From Gemmobacter caeruleus (GTDB lineage Bacteria; Pseudomonadota; Alphaproteobacteria; Rhodobacterales; Rhodobacteraceae): DNA of 64,000 bases. The translations under genes were made by a program, and so were the position numbers. How positions within the stretch are numbered: position 1 is the first letter of the stretch; each line of letters opens with the position of its first letter. The stretch is from NCBI RefSeq assembly GCF_008271655.1, contig NZ_VKKX01000011.1, forward strand, positions 558,001-622,000, read 5' to 3'. The notes beneath the pieces were generated by a model. The model saw only the letters and a list, made by a program, of their open reading frames with translations. It had not been told where the DNA came from and did not search any database. Below are positions 35,927 to 44,899 of the stretch, in pieces.

Positions 35927-37995
35927 GCGGGGTTCTGGTCTTTTCGCCGCTGCTGCCCTGGCCGTTGCTGGCGGGGCTGGGGGCGGTGGCGCTGCTGCTG
36001 GTCGGGCTGGCCCTGGCGCGCGGTCTGGCGGGCTGGCCCTGGCGCGGGCTGGCGGTGCTGGCGCTGCTGGCGGCGCTGGCCAACCCCGCGCTGCAACAGG
36101 AAGACCGCAAACCCCTGAGCGATATCGTGATCGCCGTGGTGGATGAAAGCGCCAGCCAGTCGGTCGGTGACCGGGCCGCGCAATCGCAGGCGGCGCTGGC
36201 GCGCCTGCGGTCCGAGGTGGCGGCGCTGCCCGATACCGAACTGCGCGAAGTCACGCTGCGCGATGCGCCCGGCGATGGCGGCACCGCGCTGATGGCGGCC
36301 CTGACCGAGGCATTGGCGGCAGAGCCGCGCGACCGGATCGCCGGGGCTTTCCTCATATCAGACGGGCGGGCGCATGATCTGGCGCTGTCGCCGGCCAGCC
36401 CGGCGCCGGTGCATCTGATGCTGACGGGGCGCCGCGCCGATTGGGATCGCCGGCTGATCGTCAAGAACGCCCCCGCCTTTGCCATTCTGGGCGAGCCGGT
36501 GACGCTGACCCTGCGGGTCGAGGATGAGGGGCAGGTTCCCCCCGGCGTCACGGGGCTGGCCGATATTTCCATCGCCGTCGATGGGGGCGCGCCGGAATGG
36601 TATGCCGTGCCGGTGGGCGAGGATCTGGACCTGCCGGTGACGCTGCCGCATGGCGGGCAGAACATCCTGCAATTCGAACTGGCCGAGGCGCCGGGCGAAT
36701 TGACCACCCGCAACAATGCCTCGGTCACCACGATCAACGGGGTGCGCGACCGGCTGCGCGTGCTGCTGGTTTCGGGCGAACCGCATGCCGGCGAGCGAGT
36801 CTGGCGCAACCTGCTGAAATCCGACCCTTCGGTCGATCTGGTCCATTTCACCATCCTGCGCCCGCCGGAAAAGCAGGACGGGATCCCGGTGGACGAATTG
36901 TCGCTGATCGCCTTTCCCACGCGCGAACTGTTCGTGGAAAAGATCGAGGAATTTGACCTCATCATCTTTGATCGCTACCGGCTGCGCGGCATTCTGCCCA
37001 CGCAATACCTTGAAAACGTGCGCGATTATGTGCAGCGCGGTGGCACGGTGCTGGTGGCGGCGGGGCCGGAATTCGGCACCGCCGACAGCCTGTGGCGTTC
37101 GCCTTTGGCCGATATATTGCCGGTCACCACCACCAGCCGCGTGCTGGAAGGCGGCTTTCGCCCCGGCCTGACCGATCTGGGGCAGCGCCATCCGGTGACG
37201 CAGGGCCTTGAGAAACTGGCGCCGCAGGGCGGCTGGGGCCGCTGGTTCCGCCAGATCGAGATCGCGGCGCGCGGTCAGGGCCAGGTGGTCATGCAGGGGC
37301 TGGAGGGCAAGCCGCTGCTGGTGCTGGCGCGCGAGGGCGAGGGGCGGGTCGCGGTTCTTGCCTCGGATCACGCCTGGCTTTGGGGGCGCGGCTATGAGGG
37401 CGGCGGGCCGCAACTGGAACTGCTGCGCCGACTGGCCCATTGGATGCTGAAAGAGCCGGAGCTGGAGGAGGAGACGCTGGCCGCCGTGCCGGGCGAGGAA
37501 AGCCTGCGCATCACCCGGCATACGCTGGCCGCCGTGCCCCCGCCGCCGGTGGAGATCACCGGGCCGGACGGGCAGATCGCCAGCGTCACCCTGACCGAAC
37601 GCGGCCCCGGGCTTTTCAGCACGGAATGGCCGGCGCCGCTGGTCGGGCTTTACCGGCTGAAACAGGGCGATCTGGCGACCGTCGTGGCGCTCGGGCCGCC
37701 GGCACCGCGCGAATTTGAACAGACGCTGGCCAGTGCCGACCCGCTCCGCCCCTATCTGGAGACGACGGGCGGCGGGGTGATCCGGCTGGAGGAGGGCCTG
37801 CCCGATCTGCGCACCGTGGGCGCGGGGCGGGTGGCGGCCGGGCGCGGCTGGCTGGGCATCACGCCGCGCGGCGCCTATCTGACGCAGGATGTGCGGATCA
37901 GCGAAGTGCTGCCCCCCTGGCTCTGGCTCTTGCTGGCAGCAAGCCTGACGCTGGTTGCCTGGCTGCGCGAGGGGCGGATGGGCGCGCGGCGCTGA
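35923..37995 (+). CDS. Membrane protein with vWA-like and amidotransferase-like domains
   Basis: This 690-residue last member of the MoxR operon has two N-terminal helices (about 13-60). A vWA-like domain follows with an intact metal motif V-V-D-E-S-A-S (D-x-S-x-S) and F-L-I-S-D-G-R. A region with L-L-V-S-G-E-P-H and G-G-T-V-L-V-A-A-G-P resembles class-I amidotransferase folds without a clear catalytic cysteine. A single C-terminal helix (about 660-680) ends in a basic tail. Together with the DUF58 protein it supplies the vWA partners typical of MoxR systems. Confidence 0.88.
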   Translation: MSGVLVFSPLLPWPLLAGLGAVALLLVGLALARGLAGWPWRGLAVLALLAALANPALQQEDRKPLSDIVIAVVDESASQSVGDRAAQSQAALARLRSEVAALPDTELREVTLRDAPGDGGTALMAALTEALAAEPRDRIAGAFLISDGRAHDLALSPASPAPVHLMLTGRRADWDRRLIVKNAPAFAILGEPVTLTLRVEDEGQVPPGVTGLADISIAVDGGAPEWYAVPVGEDLDLPVTLPHGGQNILQFELAEAPGELTTRNNASVTTINGVRDRLRVLLVSGEPHAGERVWRNLLKSDPSVDLVHFTILRPPEKQDGIPVDELSLIAFPTRELFVEKIEEFDLIIFDRYRLRGILPTQYLENVRDYVQRGGTVLVAAGPEFGTADSLWRSPLADILPVTTTSRVLEGGFRPGLTDLGQRHPVTQGLEKLAPQGGWGRWFRQIEIAARGQGQVVMQGLEGKPLLVLAREGEGRVAVLASDHAWLWGRGYEGGGPQLELLRRLAHWMLKEPELEEETLAAVPGEESLRITRHTLAAVPPPPVEITGPDGQIASVTLTERGPGLFSTEWPAPLVGLYRLKQGDLATVVALGPPAPREFEQTLASADPLRPYLETTGGGVIRLEEGLPDLRTVGAGRVAAGRGWLGITPRGAYLTQDVRISEVLPPWLWLLLAASLTLVAWLREGRMGARR

Positions 37996-38067
37996 ACGCT
38001 TGGGCGAATCCCCGGTCTGGGGCATGCTTGAGGGGTGTTTCAGGCAGTGTTTCAGACGGAGGCGTTC

Positions 38068-39312
38068 ATGACCGGGACGGTTGATGTTGTCATTGTCGGG
38101 GCCGGGGCGGCGGGATTGGCCGCCGCCAAGACACTGCGCGAACAGGGGCTCAGCTTTACCGTGCTGGAGGCGATGGACCGCATCGGCGGTCGCGCCTGGA
38201 CCACCAGCACCGATTTCGGCGTGCCCTTCGATATCGGCTGTGCCTGGCTTCATGCCGCCGACCGCAACCCGTTTTTCCCCGAGGCGCAGGCGGCGGGCTG
38301 GACGCTCTATCATCACGACATGACGCTGGATCACCTCTATTTCGGGGGGCGGCGGGCGTCGGACGACGATCTGGCGCGGATGCGCGCGGCCGAGGTCGCG
38401 ATGGCCGATTGCATCGCCACGCATCGGGGCGCCGAGGATCGGCTGTCGGCGGTGCTGGCCGATTGCCACTATCTGCGCGCCTCATCGACCTTTGCCGGGC
38501 CGATGGATTTCGGCGCGGATGATGACGAGATCTCCATCGCGGATTTCCGGGCGGCGGCGGATCTCGACCCCAATTATTTCACGCGCGAGGGGTTCGGTGC
38601 GCTGATCCATCGCTGGGGCGCCGATGTGCCGGTGCATCTGGCAACCCCGGTGCGCGGCATCCGCTGGGATGGGCCGGGCGTCGCCGTGGAAACCGATCGC
38701 GGCACCCAATCCGCGCGGGCGGTGATCGTGACGGTCTCGACAGGGGTGCTGCAATTCGACGGCATCGCCTTTACCCCGGCACTGCCCGACCGGCATCAGG
38801 AGGCGATCTTTGATCTGCCGATGGGGCTTTTGACCAAGATCCCCATCACGGTCAGCGGCACGCGGCTGGGGCTTCGGCCGTTCGACGATCTGCTGATGGA
38901 ACGCCATGCCCGGCATGACCTGTTCTTCCTGTGCTTTCCCTTCAACCTTGACCTCATGGTCGGCTTTGTCGGTGGCGATTTCGCCTGGGAGATGGAGGCG
39001 GCGGGCGTCGAGGCCGGGCTGGATTTCGTGGGCGACCGGCTGGTCGAGATGTTCGGATCGGATATCCGCCGCCATATCGGCCCGGGCATGATGACCCGCT
39101 GGGGCGGTGAACGCTGGGTGCGCGGCGCCTATGCGGCGGCGCGGCCGGGCAAGGCGGCGGCACGGGCCGCGCTGCGCGATCCGGTGGGCGAGCGGATCTG
39201 GTTCGCGGGCGAGGCGCTGGCCGGGGCGGGGCTGATGCAGACCGCCGCCGGCGCGCGGCTTTCGGGGGCTGCGGTCGCGCGCGATGTGGCGGCGCGGCTG
39301 GCGGCGGCCTAG
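38068..39312 (+). CDS. FAD-dependent amine oxidase
   Basis: The 414-residue flavoprotein has an N-terminal dinucleotide motif V-I-V-G-A-G-A-A-G-L-A-A-A and the amine-oxidase R-I-G-G-R-A-W-T segment. It ends in I-W-F-A-G-E-A-L and a G-A-x-x-S-G FAD-contact helix. It should oxidise an amine to aldehyde or imine, ammonia and hydrogen peroxide; the substrate is unknown. ATG 38068 follows GGAGG and is preferred to an earlier in-frame GTG at 38035. The stop overlaps that of the convergent DUF599 gene. Confidence 0.9.
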   Translation: MTGTVDVVIVGAGAAGLAAAKTLREQGLSFTVLEAMDRIGGRAWTTSTDFGVPFDIGCAWLHAADRNPFFPEAQAAGWTLYHHDMTLDHLYFGGRRASDDDLARMRAAEVAMADCIATHRGAEDRLSAVLADCHYLRASSTFAGPMDFGADDDEISIADFRAAADLDPNYFTREGFGALIHRWGADVPVHLATPVRGIRWDGPGVAVETDRGTQSARAVIVTVSTGVLQFDGIAFTPALPDRHQEAIFDLPMGLLTKIPITVSGTRLGLRPFDDLLMERHARHDLFFLCFPFNLDLMVGFVGGDFAWEMEAAGVEAGLDFVGDRLVEMFGSDIRRHIGPGMMTRWGGERWVRGAYAAARPGKAAARAALRDPVGERIWFAGEALAGAGLMQTAAGARLSGAAVARDVAARLAAA

Positions 39313-40016
39313 CTGTCCTCGCTCAGCCGGGCGACGATGGCGGCGCGGCTTTGCGAGGCGAATTCGCGCCGGATCAGCGTGGCAAAGGTGGCGGTCATGG
39401 TCAGGAACATCACCCAGGGCCCCGCCAGCCAGCCAAGCGCGCCAAGCGCGCAATAGACCGCGCGCAGGCCGCGATTGTAATTGCGCGCGGCCGTGATGTT
39501 GACCTCGGCCGCGCGGGCGGCGCGGTCATGGGCGCGCGGGTGGTCTGGGTCATTCGGCACCGAGGCCATCAGGACCGAACAATAGCCGAACAGCCGGTGC
39601 GACCAGACGAATTTCAGAAAGGCGTTGACGACAAAACCCAGCACGAACAGGATCTTTGCCTTGATCAGCAGGGCCGGATCGGAATGCAGCTCAAAGCTCA
39701 TGGCGAGGCCCTGCAAGGGCGAGGTATCGGCGAGCAGCGCCAGCCCGGCGCCAAGCGCCAGCAGGCAGGAGGAGGCGTAGAAGGTGATCCCCTGGCGCAA
39801 GCCGTCCAGAATGGTGGCGTCAAAGATGCGCGGCTGGCGGGTGACGAATTCGCGCATCCAGTCGCGCCGGTAATGGGCGAGGATCTGCGAGACCGAAGGG
39901 CGCGGCAGGTCGGGCTTTTCGATCGCCCAGCCCAGCAGGGCCGACCCTGCCAGCGTGTAACCGGCAGCGGCCAGATCGGCGGTCGAGAATTGATGCAGCA
40001 GTGTCAGCGCGTCCAT
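39309..40016 (-). CDS. DUF599 membrane protein
   Basis: The 235-residue protein has about four hydrophobic segments (near 11-30, 79-97, 120-140 and 189-210). It carries the DUF599 pattern H-Y-R-R-D-W-M, N-A-F-L-K-F-V-W-S-H-R-L-F-G-Y and A-A-R-N-Y-N-R-G-L-R-A-V-Y. It is an inner-membrane protein of unknown function. The ATG at 40016 is taken because upstream sequence belongs to the glcD promoter region. It is divergent from glcD. Confidence 0.87.
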   Translation of the reverse strand: MDALTLLHQFSTADLAAAGYTLAGSALLGWAIEKPDLPRPSVSQILAHYRRDWMREFVTRQPRIFDATILDGLRQGITFYASSCLLALGAGLALLADTSPLQGLAMSFELHSDPALLIKAKILFVLGFVVNAFLKFVWSHRLFGYCSVLMASVPNDPDHPRAHDRAARAAEVNITAARNYNRGLRAVYCALGALGWLAGPWVMFLTMTATFATLIRREFASQSRAAIVARLSEDS

Positions 40017-40059
40017 CCACTTGGCATAGCCTGACCAGAAAGCGTTGCCAAATGCAAAA

Positions 40060-40082
40060 ATTGGATATATAAACTTACCAAT
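40060..40082. promoter_or_regulatory. Possible operator before glcD
   Basis: ATTGG (40060-40064) and CCAAT (40078-40082) form an inverted repeat around a 13-bp AT-rich spacer, immediately upstream of the glcD ribosome site. Its position suggests a repressor or activator site for glycolate genes. The regulator is not in the window. Confidence 0.35.
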
Positions 40083-40098
40083 ATTCAGGGGGGCGCCG

Positions 40099-41532
40099 AT
40101 GGACATGCCGATTCCGAATGCCGCGATCCTGGATCGCAAGGCGCGTATCGTGGCCGAGTTGCGCAGGGTTCTGCCCGCCGACGCCGTGATCGAGGACGGG
40201 GTGGAACTGCGCGCCTATGAATGCGATGCGCTTTCCGCCTATCGCTGTCCGCCGCTGGCCGCGATCCTGCCGCGCAACACCGCCGAGGTGGCGGCGGCGC
40301 TGAAGGTCTGCCATGCCGAAGGCGTGCCGGTGGTGCCGCGCGGCGCCGGCACCTCGCTGGCCGGGGGGGCGCTGCCCACGGCCGACAGCGTGATCCTGGG
40401 CATTGCCCGCATGAATGCGGTGCTGGAGGTGAGCTATCCCGACCGCTATATCCGCGTCGAGGCGGGCCGCACCAATCTGAGCGTGACCGGCGCGGTGGAG
40501 GAAGAGGGCTTTTTCTACGCCCCCGATCCGTCGAGCCAGCTTGCCTGTGCCATCGCCGGCAATATCGCGATGAATTCCGGCGGGGCGCATTGCCTGAAAT
40601 ACGGGGTGACGACCAACAACCTGCTGGGCGTGACCATGGTCTTGATGGATGGCACGGTGCTGGAGATCGGCGGACCCTGGTCGGACGCGGCGGGGCTTGA
40701 TCTGCTGGGGCTGGTCTGCGGATCCGAAGGGCAGTTGGGCGTGGTGACCGAGGCCACGCTGCGCATCCTGCCCAAGCCCGAAGGCGCATTGCCGGTGCTG
40801 ATCGGCTTTGACTCCTCGGAAGTGGCGGGGGCCTGCGTGTCGGACATCATCAAGGCCGGTGTCTTGCCGGTGGCGATCGAGTTCATGGACGGGCCCTGCA
40901 TCAAGGCCTGCGAAGCCTTTGCCAAGGCGGGCTATCCCGATTGCGAGGCGCTGCTGATCGTCGAGGTGGAGGGGGCCGAGGCCGAGATCCGCCACCAGCT
41001 TGGCCTGATCACCGATATCGCGCGGCGTCACAACCCGGTGGAACTGCGCGAGGCGGCGGATGCCGATCAGGCCAAGCGCATCTGGCTGGGCCGCAAATCC
41101 GCCTTTGGCGCCATGGGGCAGATCAACGATTACATGTGTCTGGATGGCACGATCCCGGTTTCCAGCCTGCCGATGGTCTTGCGTCGGATCGGTGAATTGA
41201 GCCGGGATTACGGGCTGGATGTCGCCAATGTGTTCCATGCGGGCGATGGCAACATGCATCCGCTGATCCTTTACAACGCCAATACCCCGGGCGAGCAGGA
41301 GAAATGCGAGGCGCTTGGCGCCGATATCCTGCGGCTTTGCGTCGAGGCGGGCGGCTGTCTGACCGGCGAGCATGGGGTGGGGATCGAAAAGCGCGACCTG
41401 ATGGAGGTGCAATATGGCCCCGCCGATCTGGAGGCGCAGTTGCGGGTCAAGGATGTGTTCGATCCGCAATGGCTGCTTAACCCCGCCAAGGTGTTTCCGC
41501 TGCATGTGACCGCCAGCCGGCGTGCCGGCTGA
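40099..41532 (+). CDS. glcD: Glycolate oxidase subunit GlcD (FAD-linked)
   Basis: This is the catalytic FAD subunit of membrane-associated glycolate dehydrogenase (GlcDEF), which oxidises glycolate to glyoxylate. The 477-residue protein has the PCMH-type FAD domain (V-V-P-R-G-A-G-T-S-L-A-G-G-A) and a C-terminal oxidase domain with A-N-V-F-H-A-G-D-G-N-M-H-P and G-E-H-G-V-G. The start at 40099 follows AGGGGGG. A second ATG lies two codons later. glcE and glcF follow on the same strand. Confidence 0.95.
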   Translation: MDMPIPNAAILDRKARIVAELRRVLPADAVIEDGVELRAYECDALSAYRCPPLAAILPRNTAEVAAALKVCHAEGVPVVPRGAGTSLAGGALPTADSVILGIARMNAVLEVSYPDRYIRVEAGRTNLSVTGAVEEEGFFYAPDPSSQLACAIAGNIAMNSGGAHCLKYGVTTNNLLGVTMVLMDGTVLEIGGPWSDAAGLDLLGLVCGSEGQLGVVTEATLRILPKPEGALPVLIGFDSSEVAGACVSDIIKAGVLPVAIEFMDGPCIKACEAFAKAGYPDCEALLIVEVEGAEAEIRHQLGLITDIARRHNPVELREAADADQAKRIWLGRKSAFGAMGQINDYMCLDGTIPVSSLPMVLRRIGELSRDYGLDVANVFHAGDGNMHPLILYNANTPGEQEKCEALGADILRLCVEAGGCLTGEHGVGIEKRDLMEVQYGPADLEAQLRVKDVFDPQWLLNPAKVFPLHVTASRRAG

Positions 41533-41540
41533 GACCGCGC

Positions 41541-41559
41541 GGGGGGCTGTCTGCCCCCC
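41541..41559 (+). terminator. Hairpin after glcD
   Basis: GGGGGGC (41541-41547) and GCCCCCC (41553-41559) flank TGTCT. A second hairpin, ATCCTG/CAGGAT, follows directly, and then a repeat with a T5 run. This may reduce glcE and glcF transcription relative to glcD. Confidence 0.5.
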
Positions 41560-41584
41560 ATCCTGCTGCGCAGGATTCCCCCCG

Positions 41585-41606
41585 AGGATATTTTTGAACA
41601 GATGAA
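41585..41606 (+). repeat. Dispersed intergenic repeat, copy 1
   Basis: The core GGATATTTTTGAACAGATGA is shared exactly with 45510-45529, and both copies follow a GC-rich hairpin. This copy runs into the glcE start: the ATG at 41602 lies inside it. Confidence 0.75.
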
Positions 41607-41610
41607 TGAC

Positions 41611-42675
41611 ATGCGCCCAGGTGATGAAGCGGAATTGAGTGAGGCGATCCGGGCCGCGTCCGGGCCCTTGCGGGTGCGAGGCGGCGGCACGCGCGGAGCG
41701 GCGCGCGAAGGCGCCGTGCTGGAGACGGCAGGGCTTGCCGGTATCCGGCTTTATGAACCGGGCGCGCTGACGCTGGTGGCGGGGGCGGGGACGCCGCTGG
41801 CCGAGATCGACGCGGCGCTGGCGGCCGAGGGGCAGCGCTTGCCCTTCGAGGTGCCGGATCTGCGGGCGGTGCTGGGGCGGGCGGGCGTTTCGACCCTGGG
41901 CGGCGTGGTGGCCGAAAATGCGGCCGGGCCGCGGCGGGTGGCCGTGGGGGCGGCGCGCGATTTCTGTCTGGGCCTGCGGATGGTCGATGGCCGGGGCACG
42001 GTGATCCGCAATGGCGGGCGGGTGATGAAGAATGTCACCGGCTATGATCTGGTCAAGCTGATGGCGGGCAGCCGCGGGCAGTTGGGCGTGCTGACCGAGG
42101 TCGCGCTGAAGGTGCTGCCGCGCCCCGAGGCAGAGGCGACGCTGTGCCTGCCCGGGCTTGACGATGCGCGCGCGGTGGCGGCGATGTCGGCGGCGCTGGG
42201 TTCGCCCTGGGAGGTGACGGGGGCGGCGCATCTGCTGGGGCGCGGCACCTATCTGCGGGTCGAGGGGTTCGAGGGCTCGGTGCGCTATCGCGCCGGGCGG
42301 CTGCGCGATCTGCTGGCGGGGTTCGGCTCGGCGGCGGAGGTGGCCTCGCCCTGGAGCGCGATCCGCGATGTGACGCCGCTGGCCGAGGTGCCGGGCGATC
42401 TGTGGCGGCTGCATCTGGTGCCTTCGGAGGCGGCGGCTGTGGTGGCGCGGCTGGGCGCCGAGGCGGCGGTCTATGACTGGGGTGGCGGGCTCGTGTGGCT
42501 GCGCATGGCGCCGGGCGTCGATCTGCGGGCGCGGGCCGGGGCGTTTCGGGGTCATGCGACCTGTCTGAGCCGCCCCGACGCGGTGCCCGAATCCCCTGAA
42601 ATCGCCCGGTTGACCGCGGGCTTGCGCGCGCAGTTCGATCCGCGCGGCCTGTTCTCCGACCCGGCGGGAGCCTGA
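41611..42675 (+). CDS. glcE: Glycolate oxidase subunit GlcE
   Basis: The 354-residue FAD-binding subunit of glycolate dehydrogenase has the PCMH-like N-terminus (L-R-V-R-G-G-G-T-R-G, then L-G-G-V-V-A-E-N-A-A-G-P) and G-R-V-M-K-N-V-T-G-Y-D-L-V-K-L, the GlcE hallmark. The M-R-P-G-D-E-A-E-L start at 41611 agrees with relatives. A frame-compatible ATG at 41602 lies inside a dispersed repeat and would add M-N-D. Neither has a good Shine-Dalgarno sequence. glcF begins 1 nt after the stop. Confidence 0.93.
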   Translation: MRPGDEAELSEAIRAASGPLRVRGGGTRGAAREGAVLETAGLAGIRLYEPGALTLVAGAGTPLAEIDAALAAEGQRLPFEVPDLRAVLGRAGVSTLGGVVAENAAGPRRVAVGAARDFCLGLRMVDGRGTVIRNGGRVMKNVTGYDLVKLMAGSRGQLGVLTEVALKVLPRPEAEATLCLPGLDDARAVAAMSAALGSPWEVTGAAHLLGRGTYLRVEGFEGSVRYRAGRLRDLLAGFGSAAEVASPWSAIRDVTPLAEVPGDLWRLHLVPSEAAAVVARLGAEAAVYDWGGGLVWLRMAPGVDLRARAGAFRGHATCLSRPDAVPESPEIARLTAGLRAQFDPRGLFSDPAGA

Positions 42676-42676
42676 C

Positions 42677-43972
42677 ATGCAGACCTTCTTCACCCCCGAG
42701 CAATTGCAGGATCCCGGCCTGGCGCGGGCCAACCAGATCCTGCGCAGCTGTGTGCATTGCGGCTTTTGCACCGCGACGTGCCCGACCTATCAGGTGCTGG
42801 GCGACGAGCTGGACAGCCCGCGCGGCCGTATCTACCTGATCAAGGAAATGCTGGAGAGCGGCCGCCCGGCGGATGAAAGGACGGTCAAGCACATCGACCG
42901 CTGCCTGTCTTGTCTGGCCTGCATGTCCACCTGCCCGTCGGGGGTGCATTACATGCATCTGATCGACCAGGCGCGGGCCTATGTCGAAAAGACCTATCGC
43001 CGGCCCTGGCATGACCGGGCCTTGCGATGGGTTCTGGCGAAAGTGATCCCGCATCCGACGCTGTTTCGCCTGTCGTTGCTGGGGGCCAAGATGGCGCGGC
43101 CCTTTGCGCGGCTGATCCCCGATGCGCGGTTGCGCGCGATGATCGCCATGGCACCGAAGGAGGTGCCGCCGGTCAGCCGCAATGACGACCCGCAGGTCTT
43201 TGCCCCGACCGGGCCGAGGCGGGCGCGGGTGGCGCTGTTGACGGGATGCGCGCAAAAGGCGCTGAACACCGATATCAACGATGCCACGATCCGGCTGCTG
43301 CGCCGCATCGGCTGCGAGGTGGTGGTGGCCAAGGGCATGGGCTGCTGCGGGGCGCTGACGCATCACATGGGGCGCGAGGGCGAAAGCCATGCCCAGGCGG
43401 CGGCCAATATCGGTGCCTGGATGGGGGTGAAGGCCGAGGGCGGGCTGGATGCGATCGTGATCAACACCTCGGGCTGCGGCACCACGGTCAAGGATTACGG
43501 CCATATGTTCCGCAACGATCCGCAGGCAGACGCGGCAGCGGAAGTGTCGGGCCTGGCGATGGATATTTCAGAACTGCTCGTGAAACTGGGTCTGCCCGAG
43601 GGTCGGCGCCGGCTGCGCGTGGCCTATCATGCCGCCTGTTCGCTGCAACATGGTCAGCAGGTCAAGACCGCGCCGAAGGATCTGCTGAAACAGGCGGGGT
43701 TCGAGGTGGTGGAGCCGGCCGACCCGCATCTGTGCTGCGGCTCGGCCGGCACCTACAACCTGCTGCAACCCGAGATCTCGTCGGAGCTGAAACGCCGCAA
43801 GGTGGCAACGCTGGAGGCGAAGACGCCGCAGGTGATTGCCGCGGGCAATATCGGCTGCATGATGCAGATCGGATCGGGCACCGGGCTGCCCGTCGTCCAT
43901 ACCGTCGAATTGCTGGATTGGGCCACAGGCGGGCCGGCGCCGCGCGCGCTGGTCGCGGCGGGGCTTGCCTGA
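42677..43972 (+). CDS. glcF: Glycolate oxidase iron-sulfur subunit GlcF
   Basis: The 431-residue electron-transfer subunit has two 4Fe-4S motifs (C-V-H-C-G-F-C-x-x-x-C-P and C-L-S-C-L-A-C-M-S-T-C-P). Two CCG cysteine-rich repeats follow (G-C-C-G-A and L-C-C-G-S-A-G-T-Y). It passes electrons from GlcD/GlcE towards quinone at the membrane. It is the last gene of glcDEF. Confidence 0.95.
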   Translation: MQTFFTPEQLQDPGLARANQILRSCVHCGFCTATCPTYQVLGDELDSPRGRIYLIKEMLESGRPADERTVKHIDRCLSCLACMSTCPSGVHYMHLIDQARAYVEKTYRRPWHDRALRWVLAKVIPHPTLFRLSLLGAKMARPFARLIPDARLRAMIAMAPKEVPPVSRNDDPQVFAPTGPRRARVALLTGCAQKALNTDINDATIRLLRRIGCEVVVAKGMGCCGALTHHMGREGESHAQAAANIGAWMGVKAEGGLDAIVINTSGCGTTVKDYGHMFRNDPQADAAAEVSGLAMDISELLVKLGLPEGRRRLRVAYHAACSLQHGQQVKTAPKDLLKQAGFEVVEPADPHLCCGSAGTYNLLQPEISSELKRRKVATLEAKTPQVIAAGNIGCMMQIGSGTGLPVVHTVELLDWATGGPAPRALVAAGLA

Positions 43973-44021
43973 ACGCGCGATTTGCCACAATCCTGCCGGA
44001 TCAACGGGGTAATACGGGCGG

Positions 44022-44852
44022 ATGATGCGCGTTTTCGGTTTGATCCTGACCATCTGCCTGAGCCTTGGCCTGCCGGCCGGGGCGCAGGATGCACGGCTCA
44101 AGAGCCTGGAATCCAGCGATATGGGGCGAGGATGGGAGGCGGTCGGGCGGCTCAATCTGGGCACGCGCGGCTTTTGCACCGGGGCTCTGATCGCGCCGGA
44201 TCAGGTGCTGACGGCGGGGCATTGCCTGTTCGACAAGGAAACCGGCGCCCGCATCGACCCGACGACGATCGAGTTTCTGGCCGGCTGGCGCAATGGTCGG
44301 GCGGTGGCCTATCGCCGGGTGAAACGCGCGGTCGCGCATCCCGACTATGTCTATAGCGGCGGCGATCTGGAGGCGCGGGTGCCTTTTGACGTGGCGCTGT
44401 TGCATCTGGATCAGCCGATCCGGCTTCCCTCGGTTCGGCCCTATGATACCGCGCCGGAGCCGCGGCGCGGCGCGCAGGTCGGCGTCGTGTCCTATGCCCG
44501 CGACCGCGCCGAGGCGCCGTCGCTGCAAGAGGTCTGCGAGGTGCTGGCGCGGCGGTCGGACATGCTGATGCTGAGCTGCGACGTGGATTTCGGATCCTCC
44601 GGCGCGCCGATCTTTTCGCTGGAGGGCGGCGTGGCGCGGGTGGTCTCGGTCGTGTCGGCCAAGGCCGAGATGGACGGGCGCAAGGTGGCGCTTGGCACCG
44701 CGCTGGAGGCGCCGCTGGCGGTGCTGCGCGCGGCGCTCTTGCGCGAGGAGGGGCCCTTGCGCGCCAGCGGCGCCAGTGTGTTGCGCGGTGGGGCGGCGGG
44801 GGCAGGCACGGCGGGCGGCGGCGGGGCCAAATTCCTGCGCCCCGGCGGCTGA
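44022..44852 (+). CDS. Secreted trypsin-like serine protease
   Basis: The 276-residue precursor has a signal peptide ending about A21. The S1-fold triad is visible: His67 in L-T-A-G-H-C, Asp123 in D-V-A-L-L and Ser193 in D-F-G-S-S-G-A-P. The nucleophile motif is G-S-S-G-A-P rather than G-D-S-G-G-P, as in V8/glutamyl-endopeptidase-like bacterial members. A Gly/Ala-rich C-terminal tail (about 255-276) looks disordered. It probably acts in the periplasm or outside the cell. A second ATG one codon later is an equal start candidate. Confidence 0.88.
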   Translation: MMRVFGLILTICLSLGLPAGAQDARLKSLESSDMGRGWEAVGRLNLGTRGFCTGALIAPDQVLTAGHCLFDKETGARIDPTTIEFLAGWRNGRAVAYRRVKRAVAHPDYVYSGGDLEARVPFDVALLHLDQPIRLPSVRPYDTAPEPRRGAQVGVVSYARDRAEAPSLQEVCEVLARRSDMLMLSCDVDFGSSGAPIFSLEGGVARVVSVVSAKAEMDGRKVALGTALEAPLAVLRAALLREEGPLRASGASVLRGGAAGAGTAGGGGAKFLRPGG

Positions 44853-44899
44853 ACGCCCTCCCCCTTGAAACCACGATCCCCATTGCACAGATGAGGGGA

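Noticed and set aside
44864-44883. CTTGAA and CCCCAT upstream of hsp20, like a sigma-32 promoter
   Set aside because: The two elements are only 8 nt apart; heat-shock sigma promoters need roughly 11-17. Good -35 and -10 words, wrong spacing.
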